Source: Marinobacter goseongensis (GTDB lineage Bacteria; Pseudomonadota; Gammaproteobacteria; Pseudomonadales; Oleiphilaceae). Taken from it: DNA of 42,526 bases. Below the pieces are notes generated by a model. It made no database searches. It was not told where the DNA came from and was given only the letters and a program-made list of their open reading frames with translations. Below are positions 33,561-41,701 of this stretch, piece by piece. The stretch lies in contig NZ_JAKZAI010000020.1 of assembly GCF_023156235.1 (NCBI RefSeq), forward strand, positions 1-42,526, read 5' to 3'. A program made the position numbers and the translations under genes. How positions within the stretch are numbered: position 1 is the stretch's first letter; each line of letters starts with the position of its first letter.

Positions 33561-34282
33561 CGGGATGGCTCTTCCGATGCACTGCCACACGTGCTTTGCG
33601 ATGAAGAACAGCAGTTGTCTCCGGTAGTGGCGACCTCACCTTCGTCCGATTGGTTGGCGGATTCTGCGCCACCGGCACGCCATTCCCCCATACCTTCACT
33701 GATGACTTGCCAGGCGGAATGCAGGAAAAGCGCAGCAATGGCGAGGCCCACAATGATGTCCGGCCAGAGGGTATTGGTGAGGGCGACCAATCCAGCCGCA
33801 ATGATGACACTGCTGTTGGCGAACAGATCGTTCCTGGAACACATCCAGGTGGAACGCATGTTGAGGTCGTCCGCACGATGACGGTAGAGCAACACAAAAC
33901 AAACGCCGTTTGCAAAAAGAGCAAGAGCGCCGACAGCGCCCATCCACTCGGCGGCCGGCACTTCCTGTATCACCAGCTTGCGGATGGCATCGGCGACAAC
34001 AACAAGCCCGAACAACAGCATAAAGCCGCCTTTGAACAAAGCCGCTCCGGCACGCGCGCGACGGCTTCGGTCCAGCACGAACAGTGTCAGTGCATAGACA
34101 GACGCGTCGCCGAACATATCCAGCGAATCGCCCAGCAACGCGGTAGAGCTTGCAATCCAGCCGGCGCTGAATTCCACCACAAACATCACTGCGTTGATGG
34201 CAAGCGCAATGTAAAGCACCCGGCTTTGGCTCGCTCGCAATTGTGCCAGTTCACCGGCCTTGTTTTCACAGCAGCTGTCCAC
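33557..34282 (-). CDS. CDF-type heavy-metal cation transporter (copy 1)
   Basis: A 241-residue protein from GTG 34282, chosen because AGGAGG lies 7 bp upstream and because ATG 34306 would leave almost no leader. It begins VDSCCENKAGELAQL. Membrane helices carry the CDF-like metal site GDSLDMFGDASVYA and a second SRNDLFANSSVI. The C-terminus is Cys-rich (NCCSSSQSTC). This short CDF type regularly accompanies CadR/PbrR-like MerR regulators. Role: efflux of a soft divalent metal. First gene of the operon under the MerR dyad. Confidence 0.88.
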   Translation of the reverse strand: MDSCCENKAGELAQLRASQSRVLYIALAINAVMFVVEFSAGWIASSTALLGDSLDMFGDASVYALTLFVLDRSRRARAGAALFKGGFMLLFGLVVVADAIRKLVIQEVPAAEWMGAVGALALFANGVCFVLLYRHRADDLNMRSTWMCSRNDLFANSSVIIAAGLVALTNTLWPDIIVGLAIAALFLHSAWQVISEGMGEWRAGGAESANQSDEGEVATTGDNCCSSSQSTCGSASEEPSR

Positions 34283-34315
34283 GACGAACCCTCCTAAAAC
34301 GTGCAATACATCGAT

Positions 34316-34346
34316 ACACTGGTGGTTATAGTAACTATAAGGTCAA
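34316..34346 (-). promoter_or_regulatory. MerR-type promoter of operon 1
   Basis: TTGACC at 34346-34341 is followed by a perfect dyad TTATAGTTACTATAA (34340-34326) lying in the spacer. A weak -10 is near 34321-34316, about 19 bp away. A dyad between -35 and -10 with a long spacer is the hallmark of MerR-controlled metal promoters. It lies between the CDF gene and the divergent merR-type gene. Confidence 0.75.
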
Positions 34347-34351
34347 TAGCG

Positions 34352-34759
34352 ATGAGCGAAAAAAGGAACACGGTCGGTCGGCTAGCTGATGATACGGGCG
34401 TTAAGCCCGTGACCATCCGTTATTACGAAAAAATTGGACTGTTGCCGAAAGCGACCCGCTCGGAGTCGGGCTATCGTCTCTACTCCGAAGAGGATCATTC
34501 GCGGCTGCTGTTTATTCGACGAAGCCGCGGGCTCGGATTTAGCCTTGACGATATTCGTGAACTGCTTTCACTGGCGGATCGTCAGCAGGAGTCCTGTGCG
34601 GGTGTGGACGCCAAAGTTGAACAACAACTGGTTCAAGTGCGCTCTCGACTGAAAGATCTACATGCAATGGAACACGAGTTGGAAAGACTGAGTGCGTGTT
34701 GTGACGGCGGAGTTATTATGGACTGCCGAATTATCGAGACACTCTCCGGCTCTGCTTAA
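34352..34759 (+). CDS. MerR-family metal-responsive regulator
   Basis: A 135-residue regulator from ATG 34352. The winged HTH is VGRLADDTGVKPVTIRYYEK at residues 8-27. A dimer helix follows, and soft-metal Cys are at C82, C116, C117 and C125 (ESCAGV, SACCDG, MDCRII). This is close to the C82/C117/C126 spacing of mercury MerR and related to PbrR/CadR. It is divergent from the CDF operon and the only MerR gene here, so it may also act at 40480-40510. The inducing metal cannot be settled from sequence. Confidence 0.9.
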   Translation: MSEKRNTVGRLADDTGVKPVTIRYYEKIGLLPKATRSESGYRLYSEEDHSRLLFIRRSRGLGFSLDDIRELLSLADRQQESCAGVDAKVEQQLVQVRSRLKDLHAMEHELERLSACCDGGVIMDCRIIETLSGSA

Positions 34760-34785
34760 CCACTTTGTATGTGCCCGCCAACCAG

Positions 34786-34813
34786 GACTGTCTCAATTCG
34801 AGTTGGGACAGTC
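34786..34813. terminator. bidirectional hairpin between merR and operon 2
   Basis: An 11-bp stem, GACTGTCTCAA / TTGGGACAGTC (one wobble pair), with a 6-nt loop, sits between the convergent merR-type gene (stop 34759) and the second SCO gene (stop 34821). Confidence 0.7.
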
Positions 34814-34820
34814 TATTCAG

Positions 34821-35444
34821 TCAGGAATCCTCCTGAATAAGAGCAACGAGATCATGCCGAATTTCTTCCCCGCTCAAATCGGGCCGAATTAAAAGGCGGG
34901 GGTTACCCTCGCGATCAAATACATAAATCGCGCTGCTGTGTGACACCGCATAATTTCCATCGGGGTCAGGTTCGTCATAACCGAAGGTGGTTCTATATCG
35001 TTTTGCGAGTTCACGAAGCTGGGGTTCATTTCCAGTGAGTCCTACAATATTGTCACCGAAAAAATCCACGTATTTTGCGAGGCGCTCAGGCGTGTCACGT
35101 TTCGGATCGACACTCACGAACAAAGTGAGTACTTCATCCTGAAGCGTCGGGGCCAGGCCACTGGTTGCCTGATTGAGCTTTTGCAGGGCGGTTGGGCAAA
35201 CATCGGGGCACGAGGTGAACCCGAAAAACAGCATTCTCACCCGTCCACTGTAATCCTCGCCAGATACCGACTCGCCCTGGCTATTGATCAGGTCGAATTC
35301 CAGCTCAGGCATCAAGCCACTGATGTTTTTACCGTTCCAGTCTTCCTCGTCATTGGCAAAGCAACCAGTCAGCAATAGGGATGCAATCAGCGTTAAGGTC
35401 GCCGATATGATGTTGGTGCGCTGTCGCCAGAAGCGAGTTCTCAT
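34821..35444 (-). CDS. SCO1/SenC family lipoprotein (copy 2)
   Basis: A 207-residue paralogue of the protein at 30591, identical in layout: lipobox LTGC (C28), copper motif CPDVC (C79, C83) and H169 (AVSHSS). It is translationally coupled (ATGA overlap at 35441-35444) to the CtaG-like gene, which also serves cytochrome oxidase copper insertion. Last gene of operon 2. Confidence 0.93.
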   Translation of the reverse strand: MRTRFWRQRTNIISATLTLIASLLLTGCFANDEEDWNGKNISGLMPELEFDLINSQGESVSGEDYSGRVRMLFFGFTSCPDVCPTALQKLNQATSGLAPTLQDEVLTLFVSVDPKRDTPERLAKYVDFFGDNIVGLTGNEPQLRELAKRYRTTFGYDEPDPDGNYAVSHSSAIYVFDREGNPRLLIRPDLSGEEIRHDLVALIQEDS

Positions 35445-36283
35445 GACGCTGTTTCCTCAAGTGGTTTGGATTGATTGGCATATTTTCCGTCCTGATGCAT
35501 GGCTCGCCGAAGCATCAGAAGAATGCCAAGGATGCTCATCATAGCGGGAGGGATATAGGTCAGCATGCCGCCCAGGAGCTGGTCGACTTCCGGGTCCAGC
35601 GGCCAGGCCCTGCCACAGACTTCGTAAACGTCGTAGACCATGTCACGTGAGAACACGATCCACGCCCCAAGAAACATCTGAAGCACACCTGCGGCAGCCA
35701 GAACCAACATGCGTCTGCCATACCCCAGCGATGAGGTGATCGCAGGCGGTCGCGGGTCGAAGATCAACCACCAGAACAGCAGGCCATCCAGTAACATGCT
35801 CCAGTTCATGACCCAGTACAGATCCCGGCTGAGCATGGCGTCGAAATGGATTGATGGCCACAGCCAGAAATAAATGAGCCCGACAAACAGGAATAGGGCG
35901 ATGAAGGGTTGTTGCAGGACCTGATAAAACCAACCCAGAGGCCGGAGCGTGCGCCTCCAGCCTGGGCTGATTTTTTCAAACCAGAACCGCATGACCGGCA
36001 AGGGATTGGAAAGCGCGATCAGGATAGGCCCAATATGATGAAGGATCAGATGCTGGCCCCGATGGACGAAGAACATGTATTGCGCGTAGTAATCGAAGCG
36101 GGTCTGCATCACCGCATAACAGATCATCACCCCCAGGGTGAACGCAAAGATCCGCAGTGCGCCTGGCCGGTCCTGTTCCGGCATCCGAAATAGCCCAACG
36201 CCATAGAACCCCATCACGAGCATGTAGCTCAGTATGGTCAGCGGCGAGAAATCGTAAGGTAATAAGTAGTCAAGCAGTGACAT
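35441..36283 (-). CDS. CtaG/Caa3-type cytochrome c oxidase assembly factor
   Basis: A 280-residue inner-membrane protein with about seven helices. It matches the Caa3_CtaG family, with His-rich RGQHLILHHIGPILIALS, NPLPVMRFWF and WSMLLDGLLFWWLI. Such proteins help insert copper into oxidase. The coupling to a SCO gene supports a copper-site maturation role. Distinct from the Cox11-type CtaG despite the shared name. Confidence 0.9.
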   Translation of the reverse strand: MSLLDYLLPYDFSPLTILSYMLVMGFYGVGLFRMPEQDRPGALRIFAFTLGVMICYAVMQTRFDYYAQYMFFVHRGQHLILHHIGPILIALSNPLPVMRFWFEKISPGWRRTLRPLGWFYQVLQQPFIALFLFVGLIYFWLWPSIHFDAMLSRDLYWVMNWSMLLDGLLFWWLIFDPRPPAITSSLGYGRRMLVLAAAGVLQMFLGAWIVFSRDMVYDVYEVCGRAWPLDPEVDQLLGGMLTYIPPAMMSILGILLMLRRAMHQDGKYANQSKPLEETAS

Positions 36284-36305
36284 AGCGTTGCCGGTTCTGA
36301 AGTTG

Positions 36306-36944
36306 TTATTGAGGCGACTCTACCTTGGAGGTGACAAGGTCGTACAGTTCTTGGGGTCCCAGCCGACTTAAGGTGTCCCCGTTGACGTAAAAGGTTGGGG
36401 TTCCAGAAATTCCAACCGCTTTCACGTCAGCCGCATCCTGTTGAATAGTGCGGTCAATCTCCTGCGAGTTCATACCGGCCCGGGCGGCTTCTAAATCAAG
36501 CCCGGCTGACTCCGCCGCATCCCATGCTGCGGCGACCTTTGGATCGTCATGCCACTGGGGTTGGGCTTCCATGACAGCGTCAAGCACCGGCTCGTAGATC
36601 CCCTGTTCGCGGGCGGTTTCCAGAATTCTGACGGCCTCTTCCGAGCCTTTGTGAAACAATACGTAGCGCAGGACCAGACGCACGTTGTCCGGGTATGCAG
36701 CCTGAATCTGTTTCACATAGGGATGCATGGCGCGACAGCCTTCGCAGGATGGGTCGAAGAATTCGACAATGGTTACCGGCGCGTCCTCAGGGCCGATAAC
36801 GGGAGAGTAATCTCTCACCAGCGGCGTTTTTTCAACAACGGCGGGTTCATCAATGCCTTGAGAACGATCGTAATAAACGAAAGCGGCCGCGAAGACAACC
36901 AGACAAAAAAGAACGAGGCTTGTGACCAGGGTTCGGGTACGCAC
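36306..36944 (-). CDS. DsbA-family periplasmic thioredoxin (copy 2)
   Basis: A 212-residue paralogue of the protein at 32452, with an N-terminal anchor and active site C67-E-G-C70 (FFDPSCEGCRAM), then GISGTPTFYVNG. Operon 2 has no dsbB of its own, so it may rely on the DsbB of operon 1 or the cell's own. It lies 26 bp beyond the true end of the broken permease gene. Confidence 0.92.
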   Translation of the reverse strand: MRTRTLVTSLVLFCLVVFAAAFVYYDRSQGIDEPAVVEKTPLVRDYSPVIGPEDAPVTIVEFFDPSCEGCRAMHPYVKQIQAAYPDNVRLVLRYVLFHKGSEEAVRILETAREQGIYEPVLDAVMEAQPQWHDDPKVAAAWDAAESAGLDLEAARAGMNSQEIDRTIQQDAADVKAVGISGTPTFYVNGDTLSRLGPQELYDLVTSKVESPQ

Positions 36945-36970
36945 GTAAGATCTTCCTATTTTAGATAAGT

Positions 36971-37999
36971 TTAACGAGTGTCAGATTTTCCGGTATTCGG
37001 TAGCAGCCGATTGGGAAGCCACCTCAGATAAAACATCATATCAATAAGTTCCACCAGGGACTGCACGACAATCACCACGACAGCCGCGGCCCAGGCCTCT
37101 GGTAGCGACAATGCCAGAGGTTAAACCACGAAGGAGTTGCGGGTGCCAAGGCTGAAAATGACGGTGCGACCGGTTGCTACCGGTAATCGAAAGACCCGGC
37201 GCAGAGTCTTTCCAACCGGAGCCTCAGCTAGCAAATAGGCCGGAAACAGAATCATCAAGGGCCAGATAAGTGGGCCGGTACTGTCGATCTGGCTGACTTG
37301 TGTCATTGAGATGATGAAAAGTACGACTGTCAGCAGAGGGACCGGCATCAGACCCATGAAGCGAATCAACCCGGTGGCTTTTTCGGACTTTTCCGCCCAT
37401 TTTTCAGTCAGAAATGCCAGGATAAGGGGGACAACAAGCAGCCCGACAAAGGCCGGCAGGAGGTGTCGCCCAAGCTCAAGATTTACGTCGAACTGATTGC
37501 CCAGGAAAAGCCAGAGGTAAAGTGGAAGAAGACCCAGTTGAGCAATCAGCAGAACCGGTGTTGCCGCAATGGCTCGGGTGCTGTCCCCCTTGCCTAGGTG
37601 AGTGAAGGTGACAAACCAGTCGGTACAGGGCATCAGCAATACCAGAAGCACTCCCAACTTCAGCGCGTCATTGTCCGGCAGCGCCAATATCAGCAAGGCA
37701 GTGATCGCCGGCATGACCAGAAAATTTCCGGTGAGCAAGGCACCCATGAACCGACGGTCCCGGAACATATCAGACAGGTGGGTCAACGGTGTTTGAGTAA
37801 ATGTGGCGTAGAGCAGAACTCCGAGCAACCCCCAGATTAAGTAATCCGGCACACTGTCACCGAGGGACGATGTCCAATCCACAGACAGTCCGAAAACAAC
37901 AGCGATGAGGTAGGCCCAGACCTGGTGGCGTTCAATTACGTCTCGCATGGCGTGCTCGTAACCGAGTGGAATGTCGGCCATTCGCAGCATATCTGCCAC
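36971..37999 (-). pseudogene. arsenic-resistance/bile-acid-symporter-type permease with in-frame stop
   Basis: The frame from ATG 37999 encodes a BASS/ACR3-like carrier: MPCTDWFVTFTHLGKGDS, LPAFVGLLVVPLILAFLTEK, FSLGTRNSFVV. A TAA at 37121-37123 ends it at 292 residues, just where homologues continue with VLPLALALP. The same frame stays open afterwards (PLALSLPEAWAAAVVVIVVQ, then LVELIDMMFYLRWL) to a second stop at 36971. The loss is one substitution (TTA or CAA-type codon to TAA). The last helix would be missing unless the stop is read through. Operon 2 continues past it. Confidence 0.85.
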
Positions 38000-38023
38000 A
38001 CGGTACCCTTTTCAGCAGCCCTG

Positions 38024-38932
38024 CTAGCCATGGCCATAAGTATGGGCATCTTTGTGACTGTGATCAGGATGTTCAAACTCCAATGTTGAATGAGTGATGC
38101 CGAACTCGTTTTCCAAAGCTCGTTTTATCCCACCCTTGACTTTTTCAAGTTCATTCCAGGCACTTATTTCGACCACCACATGGGCGTCGAGGGAGGCATC
38201 ATGCTCACCCATCTGCCAGAAATGTACGTGGTGAAGGTCTAAAACGCCTTCTACGTTTGATAAAGCCTCGATGACAGAATCTGTGTCGATATCCAATGGA
38301 CTACCCAGCATGAGTGTCCGGATGGTTCCGCCGATTTCCGTTAGACCCAGGTAGAGAATATAGCTTGCGATACCAATTGTGATCGCGGGATCAACCCAAC
38401 GCATGTCGTACAGGAGAATCAGGGCGCCGCCTACAACGACTGCAATTGACGCAAACGCATCAGACAAGTTGTGTAGAAACAGCGCACGGATGTTGACGCT
38501 GTCCTTTTGCATGGAGTAAGTAAGCAGCGCGGTCAAACCATCCACTACCAATGCGATAATGCCAAGCCAAACTACCCACCACCCCTTGATTTCCGGGGGA
38601 TCTATGAATCGCATGCCACCTTCGTAGATCAAATATGCCCCGATCATTATCAAAGTGGTGTAATTTATGAGTGCCGCAACAACCTCAATTCTCCCGTAGC
38701 CAAAGGTCATCTTCGAGTCGGCCGGGCGGCGTGCAATCTTCCGCGCCGCAAATGCGATAAATAGTGACGCCATATCCGAAAAGTTGTGTATAGCGTCGGC
38801 TATCAGCGCCAAGCTGCCAGCGAAGATCCCTCCAGCGATCTGAGCCAAGGTTAGGATACCGTTCGCCCAGATAGCTACTGCAACTCTCTTATCCTTAGTA
38901 TCCGGTGACATGTGAGCATGCTCGTGGCCCAT
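38024..38932 (-). CDS. CzcD-like cation diffusion facilitator
   Basis: A 302-residue CDF zinc/cadmium/cobalt exporter with six helices. The intramembrane metal site is DAIHNFSD and HNLSDAFAS, and FGYGRIEVVAALIN is the family loop. A cytoplasmic domain follows with VLDLHHVHFWQMG. The N- and C-terminal tails are His-rich (GHEHAHM and HPDHSHKDAHTYGHG). It belongs to a different CDF branch from the two short transporters in this island. A 20-bp hairpin separates it from lspA. Confidence 0.93.
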   Translation of the reverse strand: MGHEHAHMSPDTKDKRVAVAIWANGILTLAQIAGGIFAGSLALIADAIHNFSDMASLFIAFAARKIARRPADSKMTFGYGRIEVVAALINYTTLIMIGAYLIYEGGMRFIDPPEIKGWWVVWLGIIALVVDGLTALLTYSMQKDSVNIRALFLHNLSDAFASIAVVVGGALILLYDMRWVDPAITIGIASYILYLGLTEIGGTIRTLMLGSPLDIDTDSVIEALSNVEGVLDLHHVHFWQMGEHDASLDAHVVVEISAWNELEKVKGGIKRALENEFGITHSTLEFEHPDHSHKDAHTYGHG

Positions 38933-38969
38933 TGTTTTCTCCTTGGTCGTTGCTGTTCAATTAAACGTA

Positions 38970-39019
38970 GTCGCAACACTCGCTAAGCCTGGCTCAGAGG
39001 GCTTAGCGAGTGTTGCGAC
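38970..39019 (-). terminator. perfect 20-bp hairpin after lspA
   Basis: GTCGCAACACTCGCTAAGCC at 38970-38989 is exactly complementary to 39000-39019, with a 10-nt loop. It begins 11 bp after the lspA stop. No T-run follows on the minus strand (TACGTTTAATT), so it is either a factor-dependent or leaky terminator, an RNA-stability element or a recombination site. Confidence 0.65.
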
Positions 39020-39029
39020 CGCGCGAAAA

Positions 39030-39545
39030 CTAGCCATTCTGGCGATTTTCCATGTTATTCCCGGCACCTTTCTCGGCTGTGAAGCTCGTGACCAAAATCA
39101 TGGCCACGCCCAGGACGATGAACACGTCGGCAAGGTTGAACGCCGGCCAGTGCCGGGATTGCCAATGAAAATCCAGGTAATCGACAACATAGCCTCGAAA
39201 AACTCGGTCGATGACATTTCCAAATGCACCGCCAAGTACCATCGAATAGGCTAGTGCTTCGGTTCGCTTATGGCTGTCCCGAATCAATTTGACCAGAACA
39301 GCCGAGACGACAATGGCTATCGCAATAAAAAAATATCGCTGCCAGCCACCGCCATCGGCAAAGAGACTGAAGGCAGCGCCTTTATTCCATACGTGCACCC
39401 AATTAAAGAAAGGGGTGATCTCAACCGATTGTCCGTAAGCCATGGATTGCTGGACGAGCCATTTAATAAGTTGGTCGGCCAGAGCTATAAGTGCCGAAAA
39501 GCCGAGAAAAGTGAGCGTAAAAAAGCGAGAACGGTCTTCAGACAT
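39030..39545 (-). CDS. lspA: signal peptidase II, accessory copy in a metal island
   Basis: A 171-residue membrane aspartyl protease that cleaves lipoprotein signal peptides. The motifs VWNKGAAFS, GGAFGNVIDR (D113) and FNLADVF (D140) give both catalytic Asp. It lies 4 bp after a short CDF gene, as in pbr/cad-type islands where an lspA homologue (pbrC) accompanies metal exporters. It is probably additional to a housekeeping lspA next to ileS, which is inference. Its likely clients here are the SCO lipoproteins. Confidence 0.95.
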   Translation of the reverse strand: MSEDRSRFFTLTFLGFSALIALADQLIKWLVQQSMAYGQSVEITPFFNWVHVWNKGAAFSLFADGGGWQRYFFIAIAIVVSAVLVKLIRDSHKRTEALAYSMVLGGAFGNVIDRVFRGYVVDYLDFHWQSRHWPAFNLADVFIVLGVAMILVTSFTAEKGAGNNMENRQNG

Positions 39546-39549
39546 CGAA

Positions 39550-40446
39550 TTATCCTTTTAGCGCAAGGATGCGCTTGGCACCAATGAGTACAATGCCTCC
39601 CACAATACCGCCAATAACCAGATCCGGGTAGTTGGAGCCGGTCCAGGCAACAAGAAGGGCTGCAAGGATAACTCCCAGATTGATAACCACATCATTGGCC
39701 GAAAATATCCAGCTGGCTTTCATGTGAGCACCGCCGTCACGGTGTTTGGCGATCAGGAGCAGGCAACTGATGTTGGCAATAAGGGCCACAGATGCGACGG
39801 CCATCATCATTGACGACTGGGGATCACTGCCAAACAGAAAGCGCCTGCCAACTTCAACCAGTACCCCAGCGGCAAGGATAAGCTGGAGTATGCCAGCCAC
39901 ATGCGCCGCTCTGACCTGCATTTTGATGCCGTGCCCAACGGCGTAAAGCGCGAGACCGTAGACGGCGGCATCGGCAAGCATGTCTAGCGAGTCTGCAATC
40001 AGGCCAGCGGACTGGGCGATCAGGCCCATCGTCATCTCGACCAGAAACATCAGTGCGTTGATTGCCAGCAGTATCCATAAAGTGCCGGACTCTTCGCTTT
40101 CGTTGGCCTTAGAAGATTCAGCCGCTCTGACGGATTCAGCGCTGGCGTCTTCTGTCCTCTGCAAGGAAGCGCCCAGACCCAGGGTTTCCAGTTTGCTGGT
40201 AATAGGTCCGACTTCGCCTTGATGGATAATTTCCAGCTTTCGATTCGATAGGTCGAATGAGAGTGACTGAATGTTGTCAAAACCCGTGAGCGCCATTCGA
40301 ATCATTCGCTCTTCTGAGGGGCAATCCATTTTCGGCACGCTGTAGGTGCTGAGCTGGCTGTCTGTTTCGGCGGTGACGGGGCTCTGAAGCTCATTGTTAA
40401 CGACAGAATCTTTGCTGCCACACTGTCCATCGCAGGGTTTGCTCAT
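39550..40446 (-). CDS. CDF-type cation transporter with HMA-like N-terminal domain (copy 2)
   Basis: A 298-residue protein from MSKPCDGQCGSKD. Residues ~30-95 look like a heavy-metal-associated domain (STYSVPKMDCPSEERMIRMA) in which a single Cys remains where HMA domains have CxxC. The membrane part parallels copy 1, with ADSLDMLADAAVYG and SANDVVINLGVI. Start 40446 is preferred over 40467 from family beginnings. It is first in operon 2, 34 bp downstream of the -10 of a MerR-type promoter. Confidence 0.88.
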   Translation of the reverse strand: MSKPCDGQCGSKDSVVNNELQSPVTAETDSQLSTYSVPKMDCPSEERMIRMALTGFDNIQSLSFDLSNRKLEIIHQGEVGPITSKLETLGLGASLQRTEDASAESVRAAESSKANESEESGTLWILLAINALMFLVEMTMGLIAQSAGLIADSLDMLADAAVYGLALYAVGHGIKMQVRAAHVAGILQLILAAGVLVEVGRRFLFGSDPQSSMMMAVASVALIANISCLLLIAKHRDGGAHMKASWIFSANDVVINLGVILAALLVAWTGSNYPDLVIGGIVGGIVLIGAKRILALKG

Positions 40447-40479
40447 TTTCGCGGCTCCGGTTCTCACACAAGTTCCGTT

Positions 40480-40510
40480 ATTTAAAACCCTGTAGTCACT
40501 ACAGGGTCAA
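40480..40510 (-). promoter_or_regulatory. MerR-type promoter of operon 2
   Basis: TTGACC (40510-40505), exactly 19 bp of spacer, then TTAAAT (40485-40480). A perfect 19-bp dyad CCCTGTAGTGACTACAGGG (40506-40488) fills the spacer. This is a textbook MerR metal promoter, yet no merR gene is adjacent. Confidence 0.85.
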
Positions 40511-40570
40511 CGTTAAGTTGTTAGTTTTTGACGACACTGGTGAACCCACCGCGATTCGACGACTTGCGGT

Positions 40571-40601
40571 ATGACCCTGTAGTAACTAAAGAGTTGAACT
40601 G
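40571..40601 (+). promoter_or_regulatory. second MerR-like dyad, facing the broken oxidoreductase gene
   Basis: ATGACC is followed by the imperfect dyad CTGTAGTAACTAAAG (one mismatch from CTGTAGT-N-ACTACAG), 29 bp before the ATG of the decayed gene at 40630. The -10 is poor. It is probably the other half of a divergent metal-regulated control region. Confidence 0.5.
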
Positions 40602-40629
40602 GAGTACATTAAAAGGAGTTTGAGCAACG

Positions 40630-40780
40630 ATGAGGCAGGGCAACAAGAGCGTACTAATCCTTGGTAGCTACGGAGCTGCAGGGGCGGCTATTGCAACACT
40701 CTTGGGCAACGGATCGACAGCGACATTGTCTTGGCAGGCCGGTCGCTGGAAAAAGGGCGTGAACGGGCGGAACAATTAGA
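40630..40780 (+). pseudogene. saccharopine-dehydrogenase-like oxidoreductase, N-terminal relic
   Basis: ATG 40630, with AAAAGGAG upstream, starts KSVLILGSYGAAGAAIATLL, a Rossmann GxxGxxG fold. A one-base frameshift near 40706 moves the continuation IDSDIVLAGRSLEKGRERAE to another frame. The gene stops at about 40780, where an IS3-family end begins. The remainder of the enzyme is missing. Confidence 0.7.
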
Positions 40781-40856
40781 TCGCCCGGGGAATACCGGGC
40801 AGAGCTGGCATCAAATTAACAAGGTGGTGTCCGGTTTAGCGGGGGCCACCACAGGG
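40781..40856 (+). mobile_element. IS3-family right-end relic
   Basis: The sequence CGGGGAATACCGGGC, then GTGTCCGGTTTAGCGGGG and CCACCACAG, matches, in opposite orientation, the end of the IS3 relic at 10690-10770. Only the last codons of OrfB (PREYRAEL-like) and the terminal repeat remain. It marks the deletion joint that removed the rest of the oxidoreductase gene. The 265 bp from 40857 to the porin start is AT-rich with no supported gene and should hold the porin promoter. Confidence 0.65.
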
Positions 40857-41121
40857 AGCGAACAGAAGAATTTAGTGAATGACCTGGCGTCAGACGGAAA
40901 GCGCTTCCGTGCCCACGACGCGATGTACGAAGACAGCCGCTTATATTCAAGTTCAATTCAGTGTCAAAGAATATAATAAAAGGTTTTGGTTTTAGGTTGT
41001 TGAAATACAAAGAAAAAATTTAAAAATGTAACAACTCTGCAATAAGTGCAAAGCACCATCTACTCAGCATTTGAAAGACTTCAAGTGTCATTTTGAATCT
41101 ATCTAATCTGAAGAGGTGTCC

Positions 41122-41643
41122 ATGAAAAAGTGTCTATCAATGTTGGTGTTTGGTGGGGTTGCAGTAACTTCAATGAATGCACTAGCGGGGGAAGGTCCTA
41201 TCCTGTACGGCAAAGCCAATGTTTCGTATGAAAACCAGGACGACGGTAATAGCGATACCTGGAAGCTCCAGAGTAATGCGTCCCGTCTGGGGGTAAAAGG
41301 GGCGCTCAATACCGACCTCGAAGGCTTGGAGGCGATCTACAAGGCAGAATTTGAAATATCGATTGATGATGGAGATAAGGATGGCCAGACTTTCTCGCAG
41401 CGTAATATTTACGGTGGCTTCAAGCAGGCGAACCTCGGTGCACTGATTGCGGGAAAATTTGACACACCTTTAAAGTCAGCGCAGGGCAAGGTTGACCAGT
41501 TCAACGACTTACAGGCGGATATAAAAAATATCATGGCTGGTGAAAATCGGACCAGCAACATTGTTCAATACAGTTCTCCACGTCTGTTTGATGCTGTGGG
41601 CGTTAGCCCGAATTTCTCACAGGGGATAAAAGAAAGCGGCTGA
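41122..41643 (+). pseudogene. Gram-negative porin truncated by an insertion element
   Basis: From ATG 41122 (GAAGAGGTGTCC upstream) a 173-codon frame starts with a signal peptide ending ALAG. It continues as a porin barrel: ILYGKANVSYENQ, SRLGVKGA, EAIYKAEFEIS, QRNIYGGF, GALIAGKFDTPLK, NRTSNIVQYSSP. Intact family members are about 320-400 residues. Here the protein ends after SPNFSQG when it meets element DNA near 41627. No barrel could form. Confidence 0.85.
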
Positions 41644-41696
41644 AAGTGCTATGGTTTCAAGAGCCTAACCAATCCACCAAGCACCAACAGCCGCTT
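41634..41696. repeat. 9-bp inverted repeat at the element edge
   Basis: AAGCGGCTG (41634-41642) and CAGCCGCTT (41688-41696) are exact inverted copies flanking the short leader of the transposase gene. They may be part of the insertion-sequence terminal structure that blocks read-in transcription. Confidence 0.5.
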
Positions 41697-41701
41697 CCAA
41701 A

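Noticed and set aside
40816..41010. Minus-strand frame beside the IS3 end
   Set aside because: Low-complexity Phe/Ile/Lys start arises from AT-rich DNA antisense; no similarity pattern.
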